Assembly: GCA_021812785.1 (NCBI GenBank)
Contig: JAKAMR010000075.1
Location: 1-12,433 of the forward strand
Reading direction: 5' to 3'
From: Nitrospirota bacterium
Lineage (GTDB): Bacteria; Nitrospirota; Thermodesulfovibrionia; Thermodesulfovibrionales; JdFR-88
Length of the DNA stretch: 12,433 nucleotides
The translations under genes were made by a program, and so were the position numbers. Position 1 is the first letter of the stretch. Every line of letters begins with the position of its first letter. Below the pieces are notes generated by a model. That model saw nothing but the letters and a program-made list of their open reading frames with translations, was not told the DNA's origin and did not search any database. Below, piece after piece: positions 1 to 6,478 of the stretch.

Positions 1-414
1 GGACTCTACAATCGCGCAAAGGATGTTGTGAGTGGCGTTTATGTTATTGTTCACCGTGTAGCGCTTGTGGAAGGCCGTTTTCATGGAATAAGGCGCGGCC
101 CTCTGCTCCGCGAAATGCACCACGGCCCTCGGCTTTACTTCCTCCATGAGTTTGAGCAGCCTGAAGTAATTGATGCTTACGTCAAAGTTGTGGAAACTGA
201 TAACCTTGCCGGTCTTTTTTTCCCAGACCTTAAGGCGGGACCCCATTGGCTGGATGGGCGTGAGGGAAAAAGCCTCCAGTTCGTTGTCTATGTTCCTGCG
301 GCTCAAGTTGTCCACAATGGTAACATCATAGCCGTGTTTGGACAAAAACAGGGCCGTCGGCCAACCGCAGAAACCGTCTCCGCCAAAAATGATGATATTT
401 TTATTCAAAACCAT
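1..414 (-). CDS. sqdB: UDP-sulfoquinovose synthase-like protein (SqdB/SQD1 family), 3' part missing
   Basis: Enzymes of this family use NAD+ and sulfite to convert UDP-glucose to UDP-sulfoquinovose, the sugar donor for sulfolipid or for sulfonated surface glycans. The 138 visible residues are the N-terminal Rossmann part of an extended SDR. The NAD loop is GGDGFCGWP (residues 11-19), followed by VDNLSRR (34-40), SLTPI (50-54) and VVHFAEQRAAPYSM (98-111). The CGW after the glycine loop, SLTPI and HFAEQR.APYSM are hallmarks of SQD1-type enzymes rather than ordinary UDP-glucose 4-epimerases. The catalytic Tyr/Lys region lies beyond the left edge. The start is uncertain: ATG at 414 directly abuts the GGGAGG ribosome-binding site, while an in-frame TTG at 408 sits 6 nt from it. 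The gene is divergent from two glycosyltransferase genes. Whether its product feeds lipid or polysaccharide cannot be told from this window. Confidence 0.88.
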   Translation of the reverse strand, partial: MVLNKNIIIFGGDGFCGWPTALFLSKHGYDVTIVDNLSRRNIDNELEAFSLTPIQPMGSRLKVWEKKTGKVISFHNFDVSINYFRLLKLMEEVKPRAVVHFAEQRAAPYSMKTAFHKRYTVNNNINATHNILCAIVES

Positions 415-429
415 CCTCCCGCATCAGAG

Positions 430-451
430 GTTAAAATCAATTTATTTTAAC
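430..451. repeat. perfect 8-bp inverted repeat over the sqdB promoter
   Basis: GTTAAAAT (430-437) and ATTTTAAC (444-451) are exact reverse complements separated by 6 nt. The repeat covers the predicted -10 and start point of the leftward sqdB-like gene, so it could be an operator. It is A+T-only apart from the terminal G/C pair, so chance is a real alternative. Confidence 0.35.
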
Positions 452-471
452 ATGGAAAACGTGCCTGTGAA
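444..471 (-). promoter_or_regulatory. sigma70-type promoter for the sqdB-like gene
   Basis: Read on the minus strand, TTCACA (471-466) is followed after 16 nt by TAAAAT (449-444). The -10 is preceded by TGT, giving an extended -10 (TGnTAAAAT). Transcription would start near 437 and leave a leader of about 22 nt. The prediction comes from consensus matching only. Confidence 0.45.
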
Positions 472-475
472 TTAC

Positions 476-505
476 TTGAACAAATGATTTAAAATGAAGC
501 ATAAA
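476..505 (+). promoter_or_regulatory. possible promoter for the GT2-GT4 pair
   Basis: TTGAAC (476-481) is followed after 18 nt by CATAAA (500-505), or after 20 nt by TAAAAT (502-507). The -35 hexamer is identical to that proposed for rmlA. The -10 match is mediocre. Confidence 0.3.
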
Positions 506-521
506 ATCAAAAATTGATTTT
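503..521. repeat. small A+T-rich inverted repeat upstream of the GT2 gene
   Basis: AAAATCAA (503-510) and TTGATTTT (514-521) are perfect reverse complements with a 3-nt spacer. The repeat lies 20 nt upstream of the GT2 start codon, inside the predicted leader. It may be an operator or a weak RNA hairpin, and its function is unknown. Confidence 0.3.
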
Positions 522-541
522 TCCAGGCAATTATTAAAAAA

Positions 542-1414
542 ATGCCCAAAGTCTCGGTGATAGTGCCCACTTTCAACAGGCCGGAGAGCCTGAAGGAAGC
601 CCTGGGAAGCATAATGGGACAGACCTTTCAGGATTTTGAAGTTATTGTTGTGAACGATTGCGGGACGGATGTGAGCGATGTGGTTGCCTCTTTCGGGGGA
701 GACAAGATCACCTATCTGAGACATGAAGTAAACAAGGGCTTGGCAGCCACCCGGAACACAGGCATCAGGGCCGCAACAGGCAAGTACTTAGCCTACCTGG
801 ACGATGATGACATCTACTATCCCGGTCACCTGGAAACCCTGGTGGAATTTCTGGAGGGCTCCTCTTACAGGATCGCTTATGCGGATACGCTGCGCGCACT
901 TCAGGTCTTGGAAAAAGGGTCCTACATGACAAGGAGTAAGGACCGGATGTCTTTTGATTTCGATCCCGACCGTTTATTATTGAGCAATCTGACCGCCGTG
1001 CATACCGTTATGCACGAGAAGGCCGTTCTGGACGAGGTTGGACTTTTTGACGAGTCTTTCAGGTGCATGGAGGACTGGGATTTGTGGATAAGGATCTCCC
1101 GCAAGTACGAGTTTGCCCACATAAAAAAGGTCACATCGGAATACCGATGGCGTCTGGACGGCTCAAACATGACGAGTTCCAAACAGATGGAATTTGTGAA
1201 AACCAGGAAAAGGATCTATGAAAAATATGCTTCCTGGGCAACCGGAAAACCGGACATACTGGAGATGCAGAGAAAGATCATCCGGTCCGATACCAGGCAG
1301 GCAGAAAAAGGGAACTGGGCCCGAAAAGAGAGACTCAAGCTTTTTATAATAAAAGTGATCGGAATGCGGGGTCTTGATATCCTGTACAGGCTTAAACTGA
1401 AGTTTTTTGAATGA
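542..1414 (+). CDS. GT2-family glycosyltransferase
   Basis: A 290-residue GT-A fold, inverting glycosyltransferase that probably transfers an NDP-activated sugar to a surface-glycan intermediate at the cytoplasmic face of the membrane. The N-terminus VSVIVPTFNRPESL (4-17) is the typical GT2 nucleotide-binding start. The metal-binding aspartate cluster is LDDDD (86-90). MEDWDLW (176-182) carries the Glu-Asp pair expected for the catalytic base. GLAATRNTG (66-74) is also a standard GT2 segment. No transmembrane helix is visible, and the C-terminus is basic. The ATG at 542 fits the family start, although only a weak AGG lies upstream. The gene ends 15 nt before the next glycosyltransferase gene on the same strand. 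Donor and acceptor cannot be read from the sequence. Confidence 0.92.
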   Translation: MPKVSVIVPTFNRPESLKEALGSIMGQTFQDFEVIVVNDCGTDVSDVVASFGGDKITYLRHEVNKGLAATRNTGIRAATGKYLAYLDDDDIYYPGHLETLVEFLEGSSYRIAYADTLRALQVLEKGSYMTRSKDRMSFDFDPDRLLLSNLTAVHTVMHEKAVLDEVGLFDESFRCMEDWDLWIRISRKYEFAHIKKVTSEYRWRLDGSNMTSSKQMEFVKTRKRIYEKYASWATGKPDILEMQRKIIRSDTRQAEKGNWARKERLKLFIIKVIGMRGLDILYRLKLKFFE

Positions 1415-1429
1415 GAATGGATCTCCACA

Positions 1430-2539
1430 ATGAAAATCCTTTTCATAACTGACCACCTGGGCGGGGGAGGGGCGGAGCAGCAGTTCGTAAACATCGCAAA
1501 CAACGTAAACGCGGAGAAGCGGATACACCTGACGGTTGACAAGGGCATGCGGCAGGCCGACCTGGATAAAAGCATCCCCCTTTCAGGCGGACACGGTAAC
1601 AGGGTGCCCCTGAGGTCCATACGGGAAATAAAGGAGCTTATTGATTCTTTCAAGCCGGATATAGTCCATTCCTTCCTGATGTATTCCTGTTTCCTGACGG
1701 CTGTTGCCTTGAAATTTTCCAGAGTAAAACCGGTTTTTGCCGCGCAGGAGTTCTCCTCACCCGAAGAGATACTAAACGAAGTGAAGTTCAAGCCGTTGAA
1801 AAAGTGGCTGCTTAAATTCAGTTACAGGCCGGCAGACAAGGTGCTTACCATCTCCAGAGCCGTTATGGATGACATGATAAAAAGAAAATATTTCCAAGAC
1901 CCTTCAAAGGGTGCATACATATATGACGGCCTGAATATCCGGAATTATACAGACCTGGACCCGAAAGACACGCTCAGAAAGAGGTTAGGTCTTGACCCGG
2001 AGAAATTTTACATAACCTTTGTGGGCTCGATCGTGAAGAGGAAAGGCCTGTCCTACCTGATAAGCGCCTTCAAGGCACTGCCGGATGAGAAGTTAAAACT
2101 GCTGATCATAGGCAAGGGAGACATGATGGAAACTTGCCGGAAACTTAGCGGGGGGGACTCCAGGGTAGAATTTCCGGGGTACAAAAGAAACGCCGTCGAG
2201 TACATAAAGAGCTCCGACCTTTTCATTCTGCCCTCTCTGTATGAGGGGCTCCCGAATGTGGTCATAGAGGCGATGGCTGTTGGCACGCCGGTCATCGCCA
2301 CCAATGTGTTCGGAACGCCTGAGCTTATAGAGGACGGGAAAACCGGGGTCCTGGTCCCGCCGGCTGATACAGCCGCGCTCAAGCAGGCCATGCTGTGGCT
2401 GACAGGGGACAGCCGGGCCCGCGAAACCTTTGCCCGCGAGGCCCGGAAGAAAGCCGGGTATTTCAGCATCGGGAGAATGGCAAGAGATTACGAGGCGTTC
2501 TACAGCTCTTTGTTGAATACAAAAACAAGATCAGAATGA
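1430..2539 (+). CDS. GT4-family glycosyltransferase
   Basis: A 369-residue GT-B fold, retaining glycosyltransferase. The N-terminal domain opens with MKILFITDHLGGGGAEQQ (1-18), where the Gly-rich GGAEQ is characteristic of GT4 enzymes. PDIVHSF (76-82) follows. The C-terminal donor-binding domain starts near residue 195 with FVGSIVKRKG (197-206), carrying the Arg/Lys that contact the donor phosphates. It continues with DLFILPSLYEGLPNVVIEAM (263-282), which contains the EX7E motif (E272, E280), and ends near TGVLVPP (305-311). The gene lies 15 nt downstream of the GT2 gene and is probably co-transcribed with it, so the two would act in sequence on one glycan. No strong ribosome-binding site is visible. 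The sugar specificity is unknown. Confidence 0.93.
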   Translation: MKILFITDHLGGGGAEQQFVNIANNVNAEKRIHLTVDKGMRQADLDKSIPLSGGHGNRVPLRSIREIKELIDSFKPDIVHSFLMYSCFLTAVALKFSRVKPVFAAQEFSSPEEILNEVKFKPLKKWLLKFSYRPADKVLTISRAVMDDMIKRKYFQDPSKGAYIYDGLNIRNYTDLDPKDTLRKRLGLDPEKFYITFVGSIVKRKGLSYLISAFKALPDEKLKLLIIGKGDMMETCRKLSGGDSRVEFPGYKRNAVEYIKSSDLFILPSLYEGLPNVVIEAMAVGTPVIATNVFGTPELIEDGKTGVLVPPADTAALKQAMLWLTGDSRARETFAREARKKAGYFSIGRMARDYEAFYSSLLNTKTRSE

Positions 2540-2542
2540 GTC

Positions 2543-2564
2543 ACCCTGCGGCAAGCCGCAGGGT
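2543..2564. repeat. strong 9-bp stem-loop just after the GT4 stop codon
   Basis: ACCCTGCGG (2543-2551) and CCGCAGGGT (2556-2564) pair perfectly around a CAAG loop, starting 4 nt after the GT4 stop. No T-run follows, so it is not a canonical intrinsic terminator. It could be a REP-like mRNA 3'-end stabiliser or a transcription pause hairpin. Confidence 0.6.
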
Positions 2565-2660
2565 ATCGAAGCCAAAGATTTTTAATGTCCTGTCCCTGAC
2601 ATTTCTTTACATTTGGCCGGCAATTTTATTTTTTGCAAGTTAACCCTAACGTTGCATTAA

Positions 2661-2757
2661 AGTCCGTCACACCGGCGAAAGCCGCTCCCTGGCCAGTGAC
2701 ATTGATTTTTGCCGGCCATAAGACAACGTCGCTGGATTCCCGCAACGACGGGAATCC
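2661..2757. repeat. degenerate copy of an interspersed hairpin repeat
   Basis: This stretch in the 361-bp gap between the GT4 gene and rmlA is related to the element at 6644-6857. Positions 2697-2742 closely match 6737-6786, with a short deletion in the T-run. From GGCC at 2714 the match runs through ATTCCCG. Within it, GGATTCCCG (2734-2742) and CGGGAATCC (2749-2757) form a perfect 9-bp stem, and CGGC-GAAA-GCCG (2673-2684) forms a GAAA-capped hairpin. No clean terminal repeats remain. A further short inverted repeat, AATGTC/GACATT (2584-2589/2598-2603), lies to the left. I see no gene in this gap. Confidence 0.7.
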
Positions 2758-2805
2758 CTCTTCGACTTTTACGGCAAGGAACGATTCCGCCTTTTTTTAT
2801 TTGCA

Positions 2806-2833
2806 ACCGGAATAAATCCGGCCGGTCTTTTTT
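2806..2833 (+). terminator. candidate intrinsic terminator between GT4 and rmlA
   Basis: ACCGG (2806-2810) can pair with CCGGT (2822-2826), followed by C and six T residues (2828-2833). A competing stem CCGGA/TCCGG (2807-2811/2817-2821) uses the same bases. It would separate any GT4 read-through from the rmlA promoter. The stem is short, so the call is tentative. Confidence 0.35.
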
Positions 2834-2863
2834 AATCCTCATATTTTCCGGCCCTGTTTTTAT

Positions 2864-2893
2864 TTGAACAAAAACCCGTTTCGCGTGTACAAT
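2864..2893 (+). promoter_or_regulatory. sigma70-type promoter of rmlA
   Basis: TTGAAC (2864-2869), an 18-nt spacer and TACAAT (2888-2893) form a good sigma70-type promoter. The expected start point, about 7 nt after the -10, is 2900-2901. That coincides with the A of the rmlA ATG at 2901. No purine-rich ribosome-binding site precedes the ATG, so the transcript appears to be leaderless. Confidence 0.6.
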
Positions 2894-2900
2894 ATCTGCC

Positions 2901-3779
2901 ATGAGGGGAATAATACTTGCCGGGGGAAGCGCCACACGGCTTTACCCCGCAACGATATGCCTGAACAAGCACCTGCTTCCCGTCTACAACAAGCCCATGA
3001 TCTATTACCCCCTTTCGATCCTTATGCTTGCCGGCATAAGGGACATCCTGCTTATAACAGGCCCCAGGGACATCGAGAGCTTCAGGGGCATCTTCGGCAC
3101 CGGGGAGCGTCTTGGGCTGAAATTCTCCTACGCGGTGCAGGAAAAGCCAAACGGCCTGGCAGAGGCCCTTATCATAGGGAAGGAGTTCAGCAGGGGGCAG
3201 GATGTCTGCCTTATCCTGGGCGACAACATCTTTTTTGGCCACGGCCTGCCCGCCCTTCTGAAAGAGACGGTGCGCGGGATGAAAAAGCAGGGCGGGGCCT
3301 ACGTGTTTGCCTCAAACGTGCAGGACCCTGAAAGATACGGCATCGTGGAGTTCGATTCCAGGGGGGTGGCCATCTCCGTGGAGGAGAAGCCAAAAAAGCC
3401 AAAGTCCAACTGGGCCGTGACCGGCCTTTACTTCTTCGACAAAAACTGCTGCGAGATAGCGCAGGGGGTAAAGCCCTCCGGGCGCGGCGAGCTGGAGATA
3501 ACCAGCGTGAATGAGGAATATCTGAAAAGGGGCGAGCTGCATGTAAACCCTATCGGCAGGGGTTTTGCCTGGTTTGATGCCGGCACCCATGATTCCTTCC
3601 TTGAGGCAAGCAAGTTCATAGCCACCATAGAGACCAGGACAGGCTACATGGTGGGCTGCATAGAGGAGATCGCCTTCTCCAGGGGCTGGATAAAGAAAGA
3701 CGCCCTCCTAGAGATGGCCGAGACCCTTAAAAAGACCGAATACGGAAAATACCTCATCAAGGCGGCAAGGGGAGACTAG
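2901..3779 (+). CDS. rmlA: glucose-1-phosphate thymidylyltransferase
   Basis: RmlA joins glucose-1-phosphate and dTTP to make dTDP-glucose, the first step of dTDP-L-rhamnose synthesis. Its 292 residues match the usual family length. The nucleotide-binding signature is GGSATRLYP (8-16; most RmlA proteins have GGSGTRLYP, so Ala replaces the third Gly). It is followed by [18 protein letters not shown] (22-39), where the common KQLLP reads [13 protein letters not shown] (106-113) carries the metal-binding Asp (D108), and EEKP occurs in the middle of the protein. The ATG at 2901 is the only start that gives the conserved M(R/K)GIILAGG N-terminus, although no ribosome-binding site precedes it. The next rml gene, rmlC, lies 205 bp downstream beyond a repeat fragment and a second promoter, so rmlA may form its own transcription unit. 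Confidence 0.95.
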   Translation: MRGIILAGGSATRLYPATICLNKHLLPVYNKPMIYYPLSILMLAGIRDILLITGPRDIESFRGIFGTGERLGLKFSYAVQEKPNGLAEALIIGKEFSRGQDVCLILGDNIFFGHGLPALLKETVRGMKKQGGAYVFASNVQDPERYGIVEFDSRGVAISVEEKPKKPKSNWAVTGLYFFDKNCCEIAQGVKPSGRGELEITSVNEEYLKRGELHVNPIGRGFAWFDAGTHDSFLEASKFIATIETRTGYMVGCIEEIAFSRGWIKKDALLEMAETLKKTEYGKYLIKAARGD

Positions 3780-3784
3780 GCCCG

Positions 3785-3814
3785 CACACCTAGTGTGGTG
3801 TCTCGCAAATTACT
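3785..3814. repeat. solo end of a TAGTGTGGTGT terminal-repeat element
   Basis: TAGTGTGGTGTCTCGCAAAT (3791-3810) matches the left end of the element at 6476 (TAGTGTGGTGTTTCGGAAAT) at 18 of 20 positions. It begins 12 nt after the rmlA stop codon. No matching right end was found before rmlC, so this is a decayed or truncated copy. CACAC (3785-3789) and GTGTG (3793-3797) also make a tight palindrome there, possibly the remains of two abutted element ends. Confidence 0.6.
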
Positions 3815-3920
3815 ATACATCACAGCTTCAAGCAGCTTTGGAAAAATCGCATGCTGCATTTATTTGAGTCGTCATTCCATCCATTAGATGATTTGGCCCG
3901 ATAATTAAAAAGCGCCTTTT

Positions 3921-3950
3921 TTAGCCATTTTGAAAATATTCGGGTATAAT
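3921..3950 (+). promoter_or_regulatory. promoter of rmlC-rmlB-rmlD
   Basis: A perfect TATAAT lies at 3945-3950. The best -35 is only TTAGCC (3921-3926, 18-nt spacer). Transcription would start near 3957 and give a leader of roughly 28 nt. It makes rmlCBD transcribable separately from rmlA. Confidence 0.5.
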
Positions 3951-3966
3951 TCAAAAATGCAAATTG

Positions 3967-3993
3967 AAAGGGGCAGGCCTTTTCATGCCCTTT
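3967..3993 (+). promoter_or_regulatory. hairpin masking the rmlC ribosome-binding site
   Basis: The purine-rich site AAAGGGG (3967-3973) is the likely rmlC ribosome-binding site. AAAGGGGCA (3967-3975) can pair with TGCCCTTT (3986-3993), which includes TG of the start codon, as eight pairs with one bulged G and a 10-nt loop. A competing stem AAAGG/CCTTT (3967-3971 with 3978-3982) also buries the site. Either fold would reduce translation initiation. This is inferred from base pairing only. Confidence 0.4.
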
Positions 3994-4587
3994 ACGTTTA
4001 AAAAACTTGCCATTCCGGATGTTGTCCTCATAGAGCCCCGAGTTTTCGGGGACGAAAGGGGTTTTTTTCTTGAGACCTACAAGCGCTCGGAGTTCCTTAA
4101 GGACGGGGGCATAGACCTGGAGCTTCTCCAGATCAACCATTCAAGGAGCAGGAAGGGGATATTAAGGGGGCTTCATTACCAGCTTGATCCCAGGGCGCAG
4201 GGGAAACTCGTGAGGGTCTCAAGGGGAGCCATATTCGATGTGGCGGTGGATATAAGAAAAGGTTCGCCTTATTTTGGCAAGTGGGTGGCGGCAGACCTCT
4301 CCTCCGCCAACATGGCCATGCTCTGGATACCGCCCGGTTTCGCGCACGGGTTTGCCACGCTGGAGGACGACACGGACGTCCTATATTGCGCGACTGATGA
4401 ATATTCCCCCGGGCACGACAGGGGCATAATCTGGAACGACCCGGACATAGCCGTGAAATGGCCGCTTGAAAACCCGGTGGTGGCGGAAAAAGATGCAAGG
4501 CTGCCCTCACTGAAGGAGGCCGAGATAAATTTCACCTTTGGAGAAAGAAACCTGATGAATACAGCCGGGAGAGGAAAAATTTCATGA
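3985..4587 (+). CDS. rmlC: dTDP-4-dehydrorhamnose 3,5-epimerase
   Basis: RmlC is a cupin enzyme that inverts C3 and C5 of dTDP-4-keto-6-deoxyglucose, the third step to dTDP-L-rhamnose. From the ATG at 3985 it is 200 residues long, slightly longer than the usual ~180 because of a C-terminal tail. Family signatures are FGDERGFFLETY (21-32), ILRGLHYQ (59-66) with the catalytic base H64, QGKLVRVSRG (72-81) and PPGFAHGF (116-123). The segment DEYSPGHDRGI (138-148) carries the conserved Tyr (Y140). I chose 3985 over an in-frame TTG at 3964 because AAAGGGG lies 11 nt upstream and the family motifs begin soon after. The stop codon overlaps the rmlB start in an ATGA, so the two are translationally coupled. 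Confidence 0.94.
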   Translation: MPFTFKKLAIPDVVLIEPRVFGDERGFFLETYKRSEFLKDGGIDLELLQINHSRSRKGILRGLHYQLDPRAQGKLVRVSRGAIFDVAVDIRKGSPYFGKWVAADLSSANMAMLWIPPGFAHGFATLEDDTDVLYCATDEYSPGHDRGIIWNDPDIAVKWPLENPVVAEKDARLPSLKEAEINFTFGERNLMNTAGRGKIS

Positions 4588-5630
4588 AAACGATTGTCAC
4601 AGGCGCGGCCGGGTTCATAGGGAGCGCATTCACGCGCCTTGCGGTCAGCAGGGACGCCTTTTACCCGGTATGCATAGACGTCCTGAGCTACGCGGGAGAC
4701 CCGGAGAGGCTGGAGCAGGTGAAGGGAACGGGGAAAATGTCCTTTTACCAGGCGGACATTGCAGACCGGAAGCGCCTTGAGGAGATATTCAGCGCGGAGA
4801 AACCCCAGGCGATCGTCCATTTTGCCGCCGAAACCCATGTGGACAGGAGCATCCTGGAGCCCGCCTCTTTCATAAAGGCAAATGTCATAGGCACGGAAAA
4901 CCTGCTGGAGCTTGCGCTAAGGCACGGCATTGAAAAGTTCATACACATATCCACGGATGAGGTGTACGGGGAGCTTTCAGCCGGGGAGGAAAAGTTCAGG
5001 GAAGACAACTGCCTTCTTCCAAACTCCCCTTATTCCGCAAGCAAGGCCTCCGCGGACATGTTCGTCCGGGCCTTCAGGAAGACATACGGGCTGCCGGTGA
5101 CCACCATCAGGCCTTCCAACAACTACGGCCCCTGGCAGTACCCTGAAAAGCTTATCCCCCTGGTAATAGCCAGGGCCCTCCGCGGCGAAAACATCCCGGT
5201 GTACGGCAAGGGGGAAAACATAAGGACCTGGCTTTTCGTGGAGGACTGCGCGGAGGCGGTCATGCGCATTCTGGAGGCGGGCGGGCAGGGAGAGACCTAC
5301 AACATAGGCAGTAGCGAAGAGAAGATGAACAGGGACGTGATAGCCTCCATCCTCCGGCTCCTTGGCAGGGGGGAGGAGCTTATAACCTTTGTGCCGGACA
5401 GGCCCGGGCACGACTTCAGATACGCAGTGGACACCTCGAAGGTAGAGAGAGAGACAGGCTGGAGGCCGCTTGTACGCTTTGAGGAGGGCATCGAGCGCAC
5501 GGTCCGGTGGTACAGTGAAAACAGCGGCTGGCTCTTTAAAAAGGAAGAGGAGGCAAGGACCTTTACCGGGCAGCTCAAAAAGCGGTTCGAGGAGATGAAA
5601 AGCGGAAAGGGTTTTTGTTTTTCTTCCTGA
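4584..5630 (+). CDS. rmlB: dTDP-glucose 4,6-dehydratase
   Basis: RmlB is an NAD-dependent extended SDR that converts dTDP-glucose to dTDP-4-keto-6-deoxyglucose, the second rhamnose step. The 348 residues fit the family. The NAD loop is GAAGFIG (7-13). AAETHVDRSI (81-90) and STDEVYGEL (123-131), with the catalytic T124-D125-E126 triad, are diagnostic of dehydratases. The SDR pair YSASK has Y150 and K154, and RPSNNYGPWQYPEKLIP (176-192) is the substrate-binding segment. The start ATG overlaps the rmlC stop (ATGA) and has a good GGGAGAGG site about 9 nt upstream. The last ~25 residues form a charged tail. The stop codon overlaps the rmlD ATG by one base (TGATG). Confidence 0.96.
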   Translation: MKTIVTGAAGFIGSAFTRLAVSRDAFYPVCIDVLSYAGDPERLEQVKGTGKMSFYQADIADRKRLEEIFSAEKPQAIVHFAAETHVDRSILEPASFIKANVIGTENLLELALRHGIEKFIHISTDEVYGELSAGEEKFREDNCLLPNSPYSASKASADMFVRAFRKTYGLPVTTIRPSNNYGPWQYPEKLIPLVIARALRGENIPVYGKGENIRTWLFVEDCAEAVMRILEAGGQGETYNIGSSEEKMNRDVIASILRLLGRGEELITFVPDRPGHDFRYAVDTSKVERETGWRPLVRFEEGIERTVRWYSENSGWLFKKEEEARTFTGQLKKRFEEMKSGKGFCFSS

Positions 5631-6478
5631 TGCTGAAGGTTGCCCTTATAGGGCCAGGCGGGCAGCTTGGCTCCGAGATAACCGCCGCCAGGCCGGCCGA
5701 TGTGGAGCTAATGCCGCTTGCCAGGGCCGCCCTGGACATTACGAGGCCCGGGGAGGCGGAGACCGTTTTGGCCGGGCTTCGCCCGGACGTTATCATAAAC
5801 ACCGCGGCCTACGTGAAGGTGGACGACGCGGAGGATGAGCCGCAGGAGGCCTTCAGGGTAAACGCCCTGGGGGTGAAGAACCTTGCCATGGCCGCAAGGA
5901 AAACAGGGGCGGTCCTTGTCCACATAAGCACGGACTACGTTTTCGACGGCGCAAAAAAACCCTCCCCCTATAACGAGGAGGACGCCCCAGACCCCCTGAA
6001 CACCTACGGTATATCAAAGCACGCCGGGGAGCTTTATGCGGCAAACTTTACCGGCAGCCATTACATAGTGCGCCTTGCCAGCCTGTACGGCAGGGCCGGG
6101 GCAAGCGGCAAGGGTGGAAACTTTGTTTACACCATCATTGACAAGGCGAAAAAAGGCGAGCCCATGAGGATAGTGGACGACATACACATGTCTCCCACCA
6201 GCGCCGCGGACGCAGCCAGGGAGATATGGCGGCTCATAACCGAGGAGCGGCCCTTCGGGCTCTACCACGCCTCAAACGGAGGGGTGTGCAGCTGGTATGA
6301 GTTCGCGGTGAAGATAGCGGAGCTGGCGGGCCTCAAGGCCGATATCACCCCTGTTGCCCATACGGAATACAAAACGAAGGCTAGAAGACCGCTGTGGTCC
6401 CCGCTTGAAAGCGTAAGGGGCATAAGGCCAAGGGAATGGGAAGACGCGCTTAAGGATTTTATCGGTTCCATCTCCTAG
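5630..6478 (+). CDS. rmlD: dTDP-4-dehydrorhamnose reductase
   Basis: RmlD reduces dTDP-4-keto-L-rhamnose to dTDP-L-rhamnose, the last step of the pathway, with NAD(P)H. From ATG 5630 it has 282 residues, normal for the family. The cofactor loop is GPGGQLG (8-14). The catalytic residues are T101 in HISTDYVFDG (98-107) and the pair Y126/K130 in YGISK. RPLWSPLES near the C-terminus matches the family's RPxxSxL ending. I place the start in the TGATG overlap with rmlB rather than at an in-frame TTG at 5615. The ribosome-binding site (GGAAAGGG at 5604-5611) is rather far from the start, which suggests coupling to rmlB translation. The TAG stop is the first three bases of a terminal-inverted-repeat element, yet the protein is full length. 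Confidence 0.95.
   Translation: MLKVALIGPGGQLGSEITAARPADVELMPLARAALDITRPGEAETVLAGLRPDVIINTAAYVKVDDAEDEPQEAFRVNALGVKNLAMAARKTGAVLVHISTDYVFDGAKKPSPYNEEDAPDPLNTYGISKHAGELYAANFTGSHYIVRLASLYGRAGASGKGGNFVYTIIDKAKKGEPMRIVDDIHMSPTSAADAAREIWRLITEERPFGLYHASNGGVCSWYEFAVKIAELAGLKADITPVAHTEYKTKARRPLWSPLESVRGIRPREWEDALKDFIGSIS

Noticed and set aside
1216..1791. 191-codon open frame on the minus strand across the GT2/GT4 junction
   Set aside because: It lies antisense to two well-supported glycosyltransferase genes, has no recognisable motif, and its Ser/Arg-rich composition is typical of a shadow frame.
2633..2815. Small 60-codon open frame in the GT4-rmlA gap
   Set aside because: It is built almost wholly from the hairpin repeat sequence, has no ribosome-binding site and no protein-like composition.
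3964..3984. Upstream TTG as start of rmlC
   Set aside because: It would place the start within the ribosome-binding site AAAGGGG and add seven residues that match no RmlC N-terminus; ATG at 3985 has correct spacing.
5615..5629. Upstream TTG as start of rmlD
   Set aside because: It adds a non-conserved MFFFL and overlaps rmlB further; the ATG at 5630 in TGATG gives the conserved LKVALIGPGGQLG start.
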